A stretch of 64,000 bases of DNA, from contig NZ_CP020947.1 in the NCBI RefSeq assembly GCF_000172795.2, positions 1,863,001 to 1,927,000 of the forward strand, in the 5' to 3' direction. Under the pieces are notes generated by a model. The model was not told where the DNA came from, searched no databases, and saw only the letters and a list, made by a program, of their open reading frames with translations. Position 1 is the first letter of the stretch. Each line of letters begins with the position of its first letter. This document shows positions 42,403 through 52,186 of the stretch, piece by piece. Origin of the DNA: Rhizobium sp. CIAT894 (GTDB taxonomy: Bacteria; Pseudomonadota; Alphaproteobacteria; Rhizobiales; Rhizobiaceae). The translations under genes and the position numbers were made by a program.

Positions 42403-44160
42403 ATGAACCTTTTTACCGACTTCGAAGCCAGGATCAAAACCGCCCTTGAACAGATCGATCTGGTCAGGGAAAAGCGATCCGAGCTCGATTTCGGCCGCAT
42501 TGCCGTCGAGCCGCCGCGTGACGCGAGCCACGGCGACGTTGCGACCAACGCCGCGATGGTGCTGGCAAAGCCGCTCGGAACCAATCCGCGCGCGCTGGCC
42601 GACATCATCATCGCCAAGCTCCGGGAAGATGCCGATGTCGCCGATGTTTCGGTCGCGGGTCCCGGTTTCATCAACATTCGTCTGTCTGTCGGTTACTGGC
42701 AGCGGCTGCTCGCTTCGATGATCGGCGCCGGCACCGATTACGGCCGCTCGACGCTCGGAGAGGGCCGGAAGGTCAACGTCGAATATGTCTCGGCCAATCC
42801 GACCGGCCCGATGCATGTCGGCCATTGCCGCGGCGCCGTCGTCGGCGATGCGCTCGCCAACCTGCTCGCCTTTGCCGGCTATGGCGTCGAGAAGGAATAT
42901 TACATTAACGACGCTGGCTCGCAGATCGACGTGCTCGCCCGGTCCGTCTTCCTGCGCTATCGCGAAGCGCTCGGCGAAAAGATCGGCGAAATCCCCTCGG
43001 GTCTTTACCCGGGTGACTATCTCGTGCCGGTTGGCCAGTCGCTGGCAGCCGATTACGGCGTGCGGCTGCACAACATGCCGGAAGACCAATGGATGCCGAT
43101 CGTCAAGGACCGCACGATCGACGCGATGATGGTGATGATCCGCGAAGATCTGGCGGCGCTGAACGTTCATCACGATATCTTCTTCTCCGAACGCACACTG
43201 CATGCCAATGGCGCGGCCGCCATCCGCACGGCGATCAACGACCTGACCTTCAAGGGTTATGTCTACAAGGGCACCTTGCCGCCGCCGAAGGGCCAGCTTC
43301 CCGAGGATTGGGAGGATCGCGAGCAGACGCTGTTCCGCTCGACCGAGGTGGGCGACGACATGGACCGGCCGCTGATCAAGTCGGACGGCTCCTACACCTA
43401 TTTCGCCGCCGACGTCGCCTACTTCAAGAACAAGTTCGATCGTGGTTTCGACGAGATGATCTACGTGCTCGGCGCCGATCATGGCGGCTACGTCAAGCGC
43501 CTGGAAGCGGTTGCCCGCGGCGTTTCCGAAGGTAAGGCGAAGCTGACGGTGCTGCTCTGCCAGCTCGTCAAGCTCTATCGCAATGGCGAGCCGGTGAAGA
43601 TGTCGAAACGTTCGGGCGATTTCGTCACGCTTCGGGACGTCGTCGAGGAAGTCGGCCGTGATTCGGTCCGGTTCATGATGCTTTACCGCAAGAATTCCGA
43701 GCCGCTCGACTTCGATTTCGCCAAAGTGACGGAACAGTCGAAAGATAATCCGGTTTTTTACGTGCAATATGCGCATGCCCGCTGCATGTCGGTCTTCCGG
43801 CAGGCGAGGGAGGCTTTTCCCGACCTCGATGTTTCCACAGTCGAGCTCGCGAAAACCGTTGCTGGCATTGGCGATCCGGCCGAATTGCAGCTCGTCGCCA
43901 AGCTTGCTGAATTCCCGCGTGTGGTCGAGGCGGCAGCCCAGTCGCAAGAGCCGCATCGCCTCGCTTTTTACCTCTACGACCTCGCCAGTTCCTTCCACGC
44001 GCACTGGAACAAAGGTAAAGATCAGCCGGAATTACGATTTGTTAATGATAAAAACCGAGAATCAAGTATTGCCAGACTTGGGCTGGTGTACGCCGTCGCG
44101 TCGGTTTTGAAGTCGGGACTTGCCATTACAGGCACTGCCGCACCGGACGAAATGCGATAA
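42403..44160 (+). CDS. argS: Arginine--tRNA ligase
   Basis: The 585-residue class I synthetase has the HIGH signature HVGH in [15 protein letters not shown] (about residue 131), the N-terminal Arg-tRNA-synthetase domain ([20 protein letters not shown]) and, in the position of [14 protein letters not shown]. The C-terminal anticodon-binding domain is DALR-type ([15 protein letters not shown] to [15 protein letters not shown]). It charges tRNA-Arg. ATG at 42403 gives a family-typical [15 protein letters not shown] start. The SPOR protein gene begins 62 bases after it, in the order dgt-argS-SPOR usual for rhizobia. Confidence 0.96.
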   Translation: MNLFTDFEARIKTALEQIDLVREKRSELDFGRIAVEPPRDASHGDVATNAAMVLAKPLGTNPRALADIIIAKLREDADVADVSVAGPGFINIRLSVGYWQRLLASMIGAGTDYGRSTLGEGRKVNVEYVSANPTGPMHVGHCRGAVVGDALANLLAFAGYGVEKEYYINDAGSQIDVLARSVFLRYREALGEKIGEIPSGLYPGDYLVPVGQSLAADYGVRLHNMPEDQWMPIVKDRTIDAMMVMIREDLAALNVHHDIFFSERTLHANGAAAIRTAINDLTFKGYVYKGTLPPPKGQLPEDWEDREQTLFRSTEVGDDMDRPLIKSDGSYTYFAADVAYFKNKFDRGFDEMIYVLGADHGGYVKRLEAVARGVSEGKAKLTVLLCQLVKLYRNGEPVKMSKRSGDFVTLRDVVEEVGRDSVRFMMLYRKNSEPLDFDFAKVTEQSKDNPVFYVQYAHARCMSVFRQAREAFPDLDVSTVELAKTVAGIGDPAELQLVAKLAEFPRVVEAAAQSQEPHRLAFYLYDLASSFHAHWNKGKDQPELRFVNDKNRESSIARLGLVYAVASVLKSGLAITGTAAPDEMR

Positions 44161-44221
44161 CGTCACCATTTCCCCACAATGCGCTGGCATCTCAGAGTTG
44201 GCGTTTGCGAGTGGGATAGGT

Positions 44222-47200
44222 ATGGCTGATAAACAACTTGCGTATGATACGCGCGGAAAAGACGTTCTGTTTGCCGACGATGATCCGTTGGCCGAACTTG
44301 CCCGTATCGTCGGCTTCGAGCCGCGTGTTGCAGCAAATACGGTGACCGAAGCACGGCGCGAACCCGCCCTCGATCTCGAAGACGAGCTTGGGCGCGAGTT
44401 CGACCGTTACGATTCGCCGCGTCCGCTCGCAGAGCTTGATCGCCCCGCCGAGCCGATCTCTGACGACGTCGCTCCTGAAGATTACATCGAGCCCGCGCTC
44501 GATGTCTCTCCCGTTGCCGAGAGGGCGGAGATTGCCGAGCCGGTTTCATCGGTTTCTGTCGAGGCTGAGGAAGCCGTTCTGCCTGCCGCAGGCAACTGGG
44601 ATGCGCCAGCCGACGACCGGGCGGCCTGGCCACAGCAGCTTGCCGTCGAGCCCCCCGGGACGCCGGTGCAGTCGGCCTTCGGCGGTGCGCGCGACCTGAT
44701 AGAGGAGCTTGAGCTGTCGATCGGCACTGCTCCGGTCTCGTCGCTGCCGCAGCCCGCCAAGGCGCCGCAATGGTCGGCCGCCAGCATCAGGCTGCCGCTC
44801 GCCAATTTCCATGCCGCAAAACGCGAGGAAGCGACTGTTCCGCCGGTGTCCGTGGCTGAAGCTGTCGCAGCAGCGCCGGTGGCTGAAGCGCCGCCCGTCG
44901 AGCTTGCCGTTGCAGAGCCGCAGCCGGTGATCGAACCGTCCGCCTCCGTCGTCGAGCAATTGGCCCCCATTGTCACCGTCGAGCCGTCCGAGGAATTCGA
45001 AACTGCATCTCCGTCGCTTGGCTTTCCTGCCGAGCTCGATCGCCACGACGAGGTGATCGCGTCGGAAGAACCGGCCGAGGCCGAAGGCTTCGTCGAAATC
45101 GAAGACGAGCTGGAAGATTTCGGATCCGACGCCGGTTTCGATCTGATTGCCGCCGCCGTCGAAGGCGAGATCCAGGCCGATGCCGCGCTGACCGAGGTCG
45201 TGCCGGAGGTTCCGCACACTGCCGGCACTTTCGATCTTGACGATCTGCTCGCCGATGTCTCGCGTTATCCGGTGCCGCAACGCGCCAATTCGGCGCCCGT
45301 TTCGCCGCAGGCCGAATTGGTGGAAGCAGCGCCGGTTGCCGCCGCCGTATTCGTCGAGCCGCAAGTGATTGCGCCCGCACCGGTCGCCGCAGCTTCCGTT
45401 CGGCCCGGGCCGGCCGAGCCGGCTCCGGTCTATGCTGCCGAAGCCGCAAGGCCGGTCGCGCCGCAGCTTGCCGAGGTCGTTGCGCCTCAGCCCTCCGCAC
45501 CGGCATATTCGCGGGCGCAGCAACCCGTAGCGGAAGCCGCCGACGACCCCTTCGCCGGTCATGATTTCGAGCTGGATCTTGCCGGCATCGAACTGGAGCT
45601 TGCCGATCTCGATTTTTCCGAACCGCCCGAGTTGACGGCGGCTGAGCCTGCGCCGCAGCCGGAGCCGCCGGTCCGTGCTTCCCAGCAGGCCGCGGCCGCC
45701 GCGCCTCGCTCTGCCCCGGTTTTTGTGCCTGAGCCGCAAGTTCCGGCTTTCCAGCCGGCGGCTTCCGCCCCTGTGCGGCCTGCTCCGGCCTCTGCTGCCG
45801 CGCCGCAAGTTCCGACTCCCGCTTCGGCTCCGGCCTTCAACTGGGCGGCGCCAGTCTCGGATTCCACCGAGGACCTGCCGTTTGATCCGGCGATGATCTC
45901 TGATCCGGAGGAACGTCCTGAGGCGGTCGAGGACATGCATGTGCCGGCGCTGCCGCCGGTGGAGCAGCCCGCACCGGTCGCGAAAACTCAGGATCTGGAT
46001 TTCGATCTCGATGCGGAGATTGCGAGTTTCTTCGAACCGGCCAAGCCACGGGAAAACCCGGCCCAGGCCAGGGATACGGCCGCAGCCGCGGCAAAGCCGG
46101 TCAAGCCCACCATCGCCGATGGCCTCGATGATTTCGAGCGGGCGCTGGAAGAGGATTTCCGCCGCAGCGTGCGCGAGCCCGTCGAGCGCCGCGAGACCTC
46201 CGAGGTCCGGATTGAATCGGCAAGCCAGGCGGCTGATTTCAGCCGGGCCCGGTCGATGCGCCGGCTGCTTGCCGGAGCCGTCGTGCTCGTGGTCTTTGCC
46301 GGCGTCGGTTATGGCGTCTATTCCTCCGTCTGGAACGGCGAGGGGCTCGGCATCGTCGCATCCGGCGAGCCGCGCGTGATCGTTGCCGACAAGGACCCGG
46401 TCAAGGTCGTTCCGGAAAATCCCGGCGGCAAGACCGTGCCGAACCAGGATAAGGCCGTCTACGACCGTGTGGCGGGTTCTGCCGAGGAGCCGAAGCAGAA
46501 GGCGCTGGTTTCTTCCGACGAGGCCCCGGTTGATGTCGTCCAGCGCACGCTGACACCGGAATCGCTGCCTGAGGACGACGAGAACGCCAACCCCGGCGAT
46601 CAGGTCTCACCGACCGCGGTCGGTGAAACGGAGGATCCGCGTCTGCTGCCGAACCAGGGCAATGCCGACACCGCTTCCACAAGCGATGCCGACAAGACGC
46701 CGTCCGTTTCGCCGCGCAAGGTTCGCACGATGATCGTCAAGCCTGACGGCACCCTGGTCGCCCGTGAAGAACCGGAGCCCGTCGACCAGCCGACGCCTGC
46801 CCAGGCGACGCAGTCTGCCCCGGCGACGCAGTCTGCCTTGGCGACACCGTCTGCCCCGGCGACAACATCTGCCCAAGCGACGCCGCCGTTGACGGCCCGG
46901 TCGACCCCGTCCGTGCCTCCGGTCGCTGGAACGGCCGCAAGCTTCCCTGCAAATGCCGAGGTTGCTTCCGCCGATGCGCGTTCTGCAGCTCCTGCCCAGC
47001 CGCTTGCAGCTGACGCCGACGCGCAGGCTGCAAATCCCGTCCCGGTCGATCCGGCGGTGCGCCCGGTCAAGACCACGGCGATCACCGATACCGCTCCGAT
47101 CCCGACCGCCCGGCCGGCCGACCAGCCCGTCAACGTTGTCGGCACCGTGACCGAGAAGGGCAATGTCCGCCCAACCGCGCAACAGCCGAAGACGACGGAG

Positions 47201-47497
47201 GTCGCAGCTGCAACGCCAGCCGCCGCCAAGCCGCAGCAGCAGGCCGCGTCCGCCGGCGGCTACGGCATCCAGATCGCCTCGCTGCCATCGGAAGACGAGG
47301 CGAACAAATCCTACGCCAGCCTGTCGAAGAAGTTTGCCGGCGTGCTGGGCGGCCGCGCTCATGAGATCCGCAGGGCCGATGTCGCCGGCAAGGGCACCTT
47401 CTACCGTGTCCGCATTCCGGCCGGCTCCAAGGACGAAGCCGCAGCGCTCTGCGAGCAGTATCGCGCGGCGGGTGGAAGCTGCTTGATCTCCAAGTAG
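44222..47497 (+). CDS. Large SPOR-domain membrane protein
   Basis: The 1,091-residue protein has a long acidic, Ala/Pro/Glu-rich cytoplasmic region (residues 1-675), one transmembrane helix (RRLLAGAVVLVVFAGVGYGV, near 680-700), a periplasmic linker rich in Pro, Ala, Thr and Ser, and a C-terminal SPOR domain (GGYGIQIASLPSEDEANKSY to CEQYRAAGGSCLISK, about 1010-1090). SPOR domains bind denuded peptidoglycan strands at division sites, so a role in cell division or polar growth is likely. The ATG at 44222 has a weak ribosome binding site; the in-frame extension into argS was dropped. It carries a short tandem repeat in the linker. The antisense frames here are shadows of its biased composition. 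Confidence 0.9.
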   Translation: MADKQLAYDTRGKDVLFADDDPLAELARIVGFEPRVAANTVTEARREPALDLEDELGREFDRYDSPRPLAELDRPAEPISDDVAPEDYIEPALDVSPVAERAEIAEPVSSVSVEAEEAVLPAAGNWDAPADDRAAWPQQLAVEPPGTPVQSAFGGARDLIEELELSIGTAPVSSLPQPAKAPQWSAASIRLPLANFHAAKREEATVPPVSVAEAVAAAPVAEAPPVELAVAEPQPVIEPSASVVEQLAPIVTVEPSEEFETASPSLGFPAELDRHDEVIASEEPAEAEGFVEIEDELEDFGSDAGFDLIAAAVEGEIQADAALTEVVPEVPHTAGTFDLDDLLADVSRYPVPQRANSAPVSPQAELVEAAPVAAAVFVEPQVIAPAPVAAASVRPGPAEPAPVYAAEAARPVAPQLAEVVAPQPSAPAYSRAQQPVAEAADDPFAGHDFELDLAGIELELADLDFSEPPELTAAEPAPQPEPPVRASQQAAAAAPRSAPVFVPEPQVPAFQPAASAPVRPAPASAAAPQVPTPASAPAFNWAAPVSDSTEDLPFDPAMISDPEERPEAVEDMHVPALPPVEQPAPVAKTQDLDFDLDAEIASFFEPAKPRENPAQARDTAAAAAKPVKPTIADGLDDFERALEEDFRRSVREPVERRETSEVRIESASQAADFSRARSMRRLLAGAVVLVVFAGVGYGVYSSVWNGEGLGIVASGEPRVIVADKDPVKVVPENPGGKTVPNQDKAVYDRVAGSAEEPKQKALVSSDEAPVDVVQRTLTPESLPEDDENANPGDQVSPTAVGETEDPRLLPNQGNADTASTSDADKTPSVSPRKVRTMIVKPDGTLVAREEPEPVDQPTPAQATQSAPATQSALATPSAPATTSAQATPPLTARSTPSVPPVAGTAASFPANAEVASADARSAAPAQPLAADADAQAANPVPVDPAVRPVKTTAITDTAPIPTARPADQPVNVVGTVTEKGNVRPTAQQPKTTEVAAATPAAAKPQQQAASAGGYGIQIASLPSEDEANKSYASLSKKFAGVLGGRAHEIRRADVAGKGTFYRVRIPAGSKDEAAALCEQYRAAGGSCLISK
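46805..46876 (+). repeat. Four 18-bp tandem repeats in the SPOR protein linker
   Basis: Units at 46805-46822, 46823-46840, 46841-46858 and 46859-46876 follow the pattern GCGACGCAGTCTGCCCCG with 1 to 7 changes, and a partial fifth unit follows. Each encodes a six-residue unit of the type AT(Q/P/T)SA(P/L/Q). The reading frame is kept, so copy-number change would lengthen or shorten the periplasmic linker. Confidence 0.8.
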
Positions 47498-47520
47498 CAT
47501 CCAGTCTTTGAATGATTTAA

Positions 47521-47556
47521 AGAGCGGCGGGCCTGATCGGTCCGCCGCTCTTTTTT
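47521..47556 (+). terminator. Intrinsic terminator after the SPOR gene
   Basis: A 10-bp stem (AGAGCGGCGG, 47521-47530, with 47542-47551), an 11-base loop and six T residues. It closes the dgt-argS-SPOR unit before nagZ. Confidence 0.9.
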
Positions 47557-47611
47557 GTGCATCGCGCCTGGCCTCGCTCGCATTTGGCGGGCCGCCGTCT
47601 ATGATTCTCAT

Positions 47612-48625
47612 ATGACCGAATCAAAAGCGATGATCCTTGGCTGCAGCGGCCTTGCTCTCACATCCGAAGAGAAAGCCTTCTATCGGGGCGAGCGGCCCTG
47701 GGGCTTCATTCTCTTCGGGCGCAACATATCCGAAGCAGGGCAGATCAGCGATCTTGTCGCCGAGCTGCGCGACAGCGTCGGCTGGCATGCGCCGGTGCTG
47801 ATCGATCAGGAGGGCGGCCGCGTCCAGCGCATCCGTCCGCCGGTTTGTGCCCGTTATCCCTCGGGCCAGGTGCTTGGCGATCTTTATCGCCGCGATCCCG
47901 CGCTCGGCCTGCGCGCCGCCTGGGTGATGTCGCGGCTGCACGCCTTCGACCTCTCGCGCCTCGGCATCGATGTCGATTGCCTGCCGGTGCTCGATGTGCC
48001 GGTCGAGGGCAGCAGCAACGTCATCGGCGACCGCGCCTATGGCGGCGATCCGGAGACCGTCATCGCCATGGGCCGGGCGGCGGCTGAAGGGCTGAAGGCC
48101 GGCGGTCTGCTGCCTGTGATGAAACATATGCCCGGCCACGGCCGCGGCTTTGCCGATTCACATCTGGAACTGCCTGTCGTCACCGTTTCCCGTGATGAGC
48201 TGGAGGCCCACGATTTCCCGCCCTTCGTCGCGATGAAGGACGAGCTGATGGCGATGACCTGCCACGTCGTCTTCACCGCCATCGACCCGGACAATCCGGC
48301 CACCACCTCGCGCAAGGTGATCGACGGTGTCATCCGCGAGCATATCGGTTTTACCGGTCTGCTGCTTTCCGACGACAGCTCGATGAACGCCCTTTCCGGC
48401 ACGATCGGTGAACGCGCGGCGAATATCATTGCAGGCGGATGCGATATCGTGCTGCATTGCAATGGCCATATGGACGAGATGCTGAATGTCGTGGCAAATG
48501 TTCCGCCGCTCAGCGGCGCGTCGCTTGCCCGCGCAAAAGCGGTGGAAGCAGGTTTTGCCGCGCCGGATGCCGCCGACGAAGCGGAATTGCGGGCGGAATT
48601 CGAGGCGATGTTTGCGATCGTGTGA
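47612..48625 (+). CDS. nagZ: Beta-N-acetylhexosaminidase NagZ
   Basis: The 337-residue glycoside hydrolase family 3 enzyme shows LIDQEGGRVQRIRPP, KHMPGHGRGFADSHLELP (the KH(F/S)PGHG motif with the catalytic His) and LLLSDDSSMNAL (nucleophile Asp). NagZ removes GlcNAc from anhydroMurNAc-peptides in cell-wall recycling. The ATG at 47612 follows the SPOR terminator; an upstream in-frame extension of 19 codons overlaps that terminator and was rejected. It is the first gene of the nagZ-scpA-scpB-tat series. Confidence 0.93.
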   Translation: MTESKAMILGCSGLALTSEEKAFYRGERPWGFILFGRNISEAGQISDLVAELRDSVGWHAPVLIDQEGGRVQRIRPPVCARYPSGQVLGDLYRRDPALGLRAAWVMSRLHAFDLSRLGIDVDCLPVLDVPVEGSSNVIGDRAYGGDPETVIAMGRAAAEGLKAGGLLPVMKHMPGHGRGFADSHLELPVVTVSRDELEAHDFPPFVAMKDELMAMTCHVVFTAIDPDNPATTSRKVIDGVIREHIGFTGLLLSDDSSMNALSGTIGERAANIIAGGCDIVLHCNGHMDEMLNVVANVPPLSGASLARAKAVEAGFAAPDAADEAELRAEFEAMFAIV

Positions 48626-48640
48626 TCGCAGGGGAGCAGG

Positions 48641-49501
48641 GTGGTGAGCACGGTCAAGGGCACGGAGCGTCCACAGGCGGCAACGCCGATGGACAAGCTA
48701 TGGCAGGATAACGGTGCCGAGCGCGCCAGCCATGAGCCGGCGCTGGTGATCGATGTCGCCGGTTTCGAAGGCCCGCTCGACCTGCTGCTCTATCTCGCCC
48801 GTAACCAGAAGGTCGACCTGTCGCGCATTTCCGTGCTGGCGCTCGCCGAGCAATATCTGCAGTTCGTCGAAAGCGCTCGGCGCATCCGCATCGAGCTTGC
48901 CGCCGACTATCTCGTCATGGCGGCCTGGCTTGCCTATCTCAAGTCGCGCCTGCTAATTCCCCAGCAGATCAAGGATGACGGTCCCTCGGGCGAGGAGATG
49001 GCCGCAACGCTCGCCTTCCGGCTGAAACGCCTCGAAGCCATGCGCCAGGCGGCAGAAGGCCTGGTCAACCGCAACCGCCTCGGCCGCGACATCTTCGTGC
49101 GCGGTGCGCCCGAGCATATTCCCGACCGGCAGCAATCCGCTTATGTGGCAAGCCTCTACGATCTTCTGACCGCCTATGCGGCGCTGCGCCAGCGCAATGC
49201 TGTCACCCAGGTGACGATCGAGAGACGCAACGTCTGGTCGCTGACCGATGCCCGCGAATTGCTGACCCAGATGATCGGCGAGGTCGGCGACTGGACAGCG
49301 ATGGAACATTATCTGCTGCGTTATCTCGCAACGCCCGAGGAACGCGTCACGGCGATTGCCAGCGCTTTTGCCGCCTCGCTGGAGCTGGTGCGCGAGGGCA
49401 AGCTGGAAATCCGCCAGGACGGCGCCTTTCAGCCGATATATATGCGTCGCGGACCCAAACACGCCACGCTGCAGGTGGTGGAGCAGGAGCAGCCGGTTTG
49501 A
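48641..49501 (+). CDS. scpA: Segregation and condensation protein A
   Basis: The 286-residue kleisin subunit of the SMC complex opens its domain with FEGPLDLLLYLARNQKVDLS, then ISVLALAEQYLQFVE, DYLVMAAWLAYLKSRLLIP and a C-terminal winged-helix region (MEHYLLRYLATPEERVTAIA). With ScpB it closes the SMC ring that compacts the chromosome. The start is uncertain between tandem GTG codons at 48641 and 48644 and an ATG at 48689; GGGGAG sits 7-10 bases before the GTGs. It follows nagZ by 15 bases. Confidence 0.93.
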   Translation: MVSTVKGTERPQAATPMDKLWQDNGAERASHEPALVIDVAGFEGPLDLLLYLARNQKVDLSRISVLALAEQYLQFVESARRIRIELAADYLVMAAWLAYLKSRLLIPQQIKDDGPSGEEMAATLAFRLKRLEAMRQAAEGLVNRNRLGRDIFVRGAPEHIPDRQQSAYVASLYDLLTAYAALRQRNAVTQVTIERRNVWSLTDARELLTQMIGEVGDWTAMEHYLLRYLATPEERVTAIASAFAASLELVREGKLEIRQDGAFQPIYMRRGPKHATLQVVEQEQPV

Positions 49502-50214
49502 TCGATCCGCAGAGCGAAGAGGATTTCGAGGACGATTTCGAAGGCAGGAGCCGCGACCTGCAGGCGGAGATCGAGGCGGAACGCATCGCCGAAGCGCTGG
49601 TCTTCGCCTCCTCGCAGCCGGTCTCCGAGAGCTTCCTGGCTGAGCGTCTAGCTGAGAATACTGACGTGCGCGCCATCATGCAGCGCCTGAAAGCGCACTA
49701 TGCGCCGCGGGGCGTCAACCTCGTGCAGATCGAGGGCGCCTGGGCTTTCCGCACCGCCGCCGATCTCTCCTTCGTCATCCGCCGCGACGACAACGAGGTG
49801 AAGAAGCTGTCGCGCGCAGCTCTGGAAGTGCTGTCGATCATCGCCTATCACCAGCCGGTGACGCGTGCCGAAATCGAGGATATCCGCGGCGTGCAGACTT
49901 CGCGCGGCACGCTCGACGTGCTGATGGAAGCGGGCTGGGTACGGTTTCGCGGTCGCCGTCGCACGCCGGGCCGGCCGGTGACATTGGGCACCACGCGCGA
50001 TTTTCTCGACCATTTCGGCCTGGAAGAGTTGCGCGATCTGCCCGGTCTCGAAGAATTGAAGGGCGCGGGCTTGCTCTCGGGCCGCATTCCGGCGAATTTC
50101 AACATTCCCTCGCCATTGATGAACGACGAGCTGAGCGAGGACGAAGACCCCATTACCCAGATGGATCTCGAAGAACTTGGGTTGCTCGCCCCGCGTTCTA
50201 CCTCCGAAGATTGA
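49498..50214 (+). CDS. scpB: Segregation and condensation protein B
   Basis: The 238-residue winged-helix protein shows AERIAEALVFASSQPVSESF, LSRAALEVLSIIAYHQPVTR and IEDIRGVQTSRGTLDVLMEA, the ScpB core. It binds ScpA and the SMC heads. Translation begins at a TTG that overlaps the scpA stop by four bases (TTGA), implying coupled synthesis of the two partners. The acidic tail (DELSEDEDPITQMDLEELGL) is longer than in Firmicutes ScpB. A 181-base gap before tatA probably holds a promoter. Confidence 0.93.
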   Translation: MIDPQSEEDFEDDFEGRSRDLQAEIEAERIAEALVFASSQPVSESFLAERLAENTDVRAIMQRLKAHYAPRGVNLVQIEGAWAFRTAADLSFVIRRDDNEVKKLSRAALEVLSIIAYHQPVTRAEIEDIRGVQTSRGTLDVLMEAGWVRFRGRRRTPGRPVTLGTTRDFLDHFGLEELRDLPGLEELKGAGLLSGRIPANFNIPSPLMNDELSEDEDPITQMDLEELGLLAPRSTSED

Positions 50215-50395
50215 AGGACTTCGTCTTGCTTTTTCCATGCATGACGAAAACAATGGCGCTCACCATTTTTCGACGGCTCAATGGCTTGTCACAAAGGGCG
50301 ATACCGTGACATTAAGCGCAGTTCAAAGGGCTTGATGTTGGAAACGGTGTGGGAAATCCTTACATCAGGGAACATCGCAACAGGGAGTTAGGGTA

Positions 50396-50587
50396 ATGGG
50401 TTCATTTAGCATGTGGCACTGGTTGATCGTTCTGGTCATCGTGCTGTTGTTGTTCGGTCGCGGCAAGATCCCGGAACTGATGGGCGATGTCGCCAAGGGC
50501 ATCAAGAGCTTCAAAAAAGGCATGTCTGACGAAGACGCGCCGGAAACCGCAAAGACCGTCGATCACAAGGCCGACGAAACCAAGTAA
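50396..50587 (+). CDS. tatA: Sec-independent translocase subunit TatA
   Basis: The 63-residue protein has one N-terminal membrane helix ([20 protein letters not shown]), the conserved [12 protein letters not shown] hinge, an amphipathic helix ([12 protein letters not shown]) and a short charged tail. Many copies assemble to let folded twin-arginine substrates cross the inner membrane. GGGAG stands 7 bases before the ATG. It starts the tatABC cluster, 51 bases before tatB. Confidence 0.96.
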   Translation: MGSFSMWHWLIVLVIVLLLFGRGKIPELMGDVAKGIKSFKKGMSDEDAPETAKTVDHKADETK

Positions 50588-50638
50588 TCGAGTGCGGGTA
50601 AGAGCGCAGCCCCCGCGCTTCCCGTCCAGGAGCCTTGC

Positions 50639-51265
50639 ATGTTCGATATTGGCTGGACCGAGCTTTTGGTCATAGCGGTCGTCCTGATCGTCGTTGTCGG
50701 TCCCAAGGATTTGCCGCCGATGCTGCGCGCTTTCGGCAAGATGACGCAGCGCGCCCGCAAAGTGGCGGGTGAGTTCCGCGCGCAGTTCGACGAAGCGCTG
50801 CGCGAGGCCGAGCTCGATGATGTCCGCCAGACGCTCAGCGACGCGCAGAAGCTCAATCCGGTCAACAGCCTGCGCGAGGCGATGAACCCGCTTCGCCAGA
50901 TGGGCAACGAGATCAAGGCCGACCTGCAGAAGGCGAGCGCGGCGCCTGACAACAAGACCGAGGTGCCGCCGGCTGCCGTTTCCGCCCCAACGCCGTCGAC
51001 GGGCCTGCCGGAAACGCCGCCGTTGGTGCCGGCACCTGCGCCGACGCCGGAACCCGTTGCTGCCGCGGTCGCCTCGGCCGATATGGTAGCCGCCAAGCCG
51101 AAAGCGGTGCGCAAGCCGCGGGCCAAGGCTGCGGATAAGGCGGCCTTTGCCATCGCCGCGCCCGTGGAAAACGTGCCTGCGGAAAAGCCGAAGCGCACGA
51201 CTGTTGCCAAAAAGCCCGCAGCGCCGAAGACGCCGGCGAAGATGAAGAAAAAGGACGAGGCATGA
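50639..51265 (+). CDS. tatB: Sec-independent translocase subunit TatB
   Basis: The 208-residue protein has the TatB N-terminus (MFDIGWTELLVIAVVLIVVV, then GPKDLPPMLRAFGKM), an amphipathic helix and a long Pro/Ala/Lys-rich tail (APKTPAKMKKKDEA at the end). The MFDIG opening and Glu8 in the membrane helix separate it from TatA. With TatC it recognises the twin-arginine signal. Its stop overlaps the tatC start by four bases (ATGA). Confidence 0.96.
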   Translation: MFDIGWTELLVIAVVLIVVVGPKDLPPMLRAFGKMTQRARKVAGEFRAQFDEALREAELDDVRQTLSDAQKLNPVNSLREAMNPLRQMGNEIKADLQKASAAPDNKTEVPPAAVSAPTPSTGLPETPPLVPAPAPTPEPVAAAVASADMVAAKPKAVRKPRAKAADKAAFAIAAPVENVPAEKPKRTTVAKKPAAPKTPAKMKKKDEA

Positions 51266-52089
51266 GCGGTGATATCGAAGACAAGCCGCAGCCGTTGATC
51301 GAGCACCTGATGGAGCTGCGCACGCGGCTGATCTGGTCGATCGGCGCGTTTTTCGTCGCCTTCATCGCATGCTTCTTTTTTGCCAAGCATCTCTTCAATT
51401 ATCTGGTCATTCCCTACAAGACCGCCGTCGAGTGGGCGCATCTCGACGTCGAGAAGGCCCAGCTCATTTACACGGCGCCCCAGGAATTCTTCTTTACGCA
51501 GGTCAAGGTCGCCATGTTCGGCGGCCTGGTGGTCGCTTTTCCGATCATTGCCGCCCAGGTCTACAAGTTCGTCGCGCCCGGCCTTTACAAGAATGAGCGC
51601 CAGGCCTTCCTGCCGTTCCTGATCGCTTCGCCGGTCCTGTTTCTGATGGGCGCGGCGCTTGTCTATTTCTTCTTCACGCCGATGGTCATGTGGTTCTTCC
51701 TGTCGATGCAGCAGGCGCCGGGGCATGACGAGGTGGCGATCTCGCTGATGCCGAAGGTCTCGGAATATCTGAGCCTGATCATGACGCTGGTCTTCTCCTT
51801 CGGCCTCGTCTTCCAGCTGCCCGTCATCACCACGCTGCTTGCCCGTGTCGGCCTGCTGACATCGCAATGGCTCGCCGAAAAGCGTAAGTTCGCCATTGTG
51901 CTCGCCTTCATCGTCGCCGCCGTGCTGACGCCGCCGGACCCGATGTCCCAGATCGGCCTTGCGATACCGACGATCCTTCTCTACGAGATTTCCATTCATG
52001 CGGCGCGACTCGTGGAGCGCCAGCGTGCTCGGCAGGCGCTCGAAAAGGAAACCGAATCCGCGGACGTTGCCAAGACGGACAGCGTCTGA
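51262..52089 (+). CDS. tatC: Sec-independent translocase subunit TatC
   Basis: The 275-residue protein has six predicted membrane helices and the N-terminal signature KPQPLIEHLMELRTRLIWSI; the Glu-rich cytoplasmic start and the loop FYFFTPMVMWFFLSMQ-type helix agree. TatC with TatB is the receptor for twin-arginine precursors. It overlaps tatB by four bases and is followed, 97 bases later, by serS; a hairpin with little T tract lies between. Confidence 0.95.
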   Translation: MSGDIEDKPQPLIEHLMELRTRLIWSIGAFFVAFIACFFFAKHLFNYLVIPYKTAVEWAHLDVEKAQLIYTAPQEFFFTQVKVAMFGGLVVAFPIIAAQVYKFVAPGLYKNERQAFLPFLIASPVLFLMGAALVYFFFTPMVMWFFLSMQQAPGHDEVAISLMPKVSEYLSLIMTLVFSFGLVFQLPVITTLLARVGLLTSQWLAEKRKFAIVLAFIVAAVLTPPDPMSQIGLAIPTILLYEISIHAARLVERQRARQALEKETESADVAKTDSV

Positions 52090-52135
52090 GGCGATCCTGG
52101 AAATCCCTTTGTGACGCCGTCTCATCCGGTCGAAG

Positions 52136-52156
52136 CCCGGTCAGGCTTTGACCGGG
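52136..52156 (+). terminator. Hairpin between tatC and serS
   Basis: An 8-bp perfect stem (CCCGGTCA, 52136-52143, with 52149-52156) has a 5-base loop and is followed by TCATTTCTG. It lies 46 bases past tatC and 30 before serS. The T tract is weak, so partial termination or an RNA-stability hairpin is as likely. Confidence 0.45.
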
Positions 52157-52186
52157 TCATTTCTGTTGCAACGACCTGGAACGACG

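Noticed and set aside
44546..45940. Long minus-strand frames across the SPOR gene
   Set aside because: They are Arg/Gly or Ser/Ala-rich and come from the repetitive Ala/Pro/Glu codons of the SPOR protein.
46805..46876. Tandem repeats as a possible CRISPR array
   Set aside because: The units are contiguous, in frame and coding, with no spacers; no CRISPR array was seen anywhere in the window.
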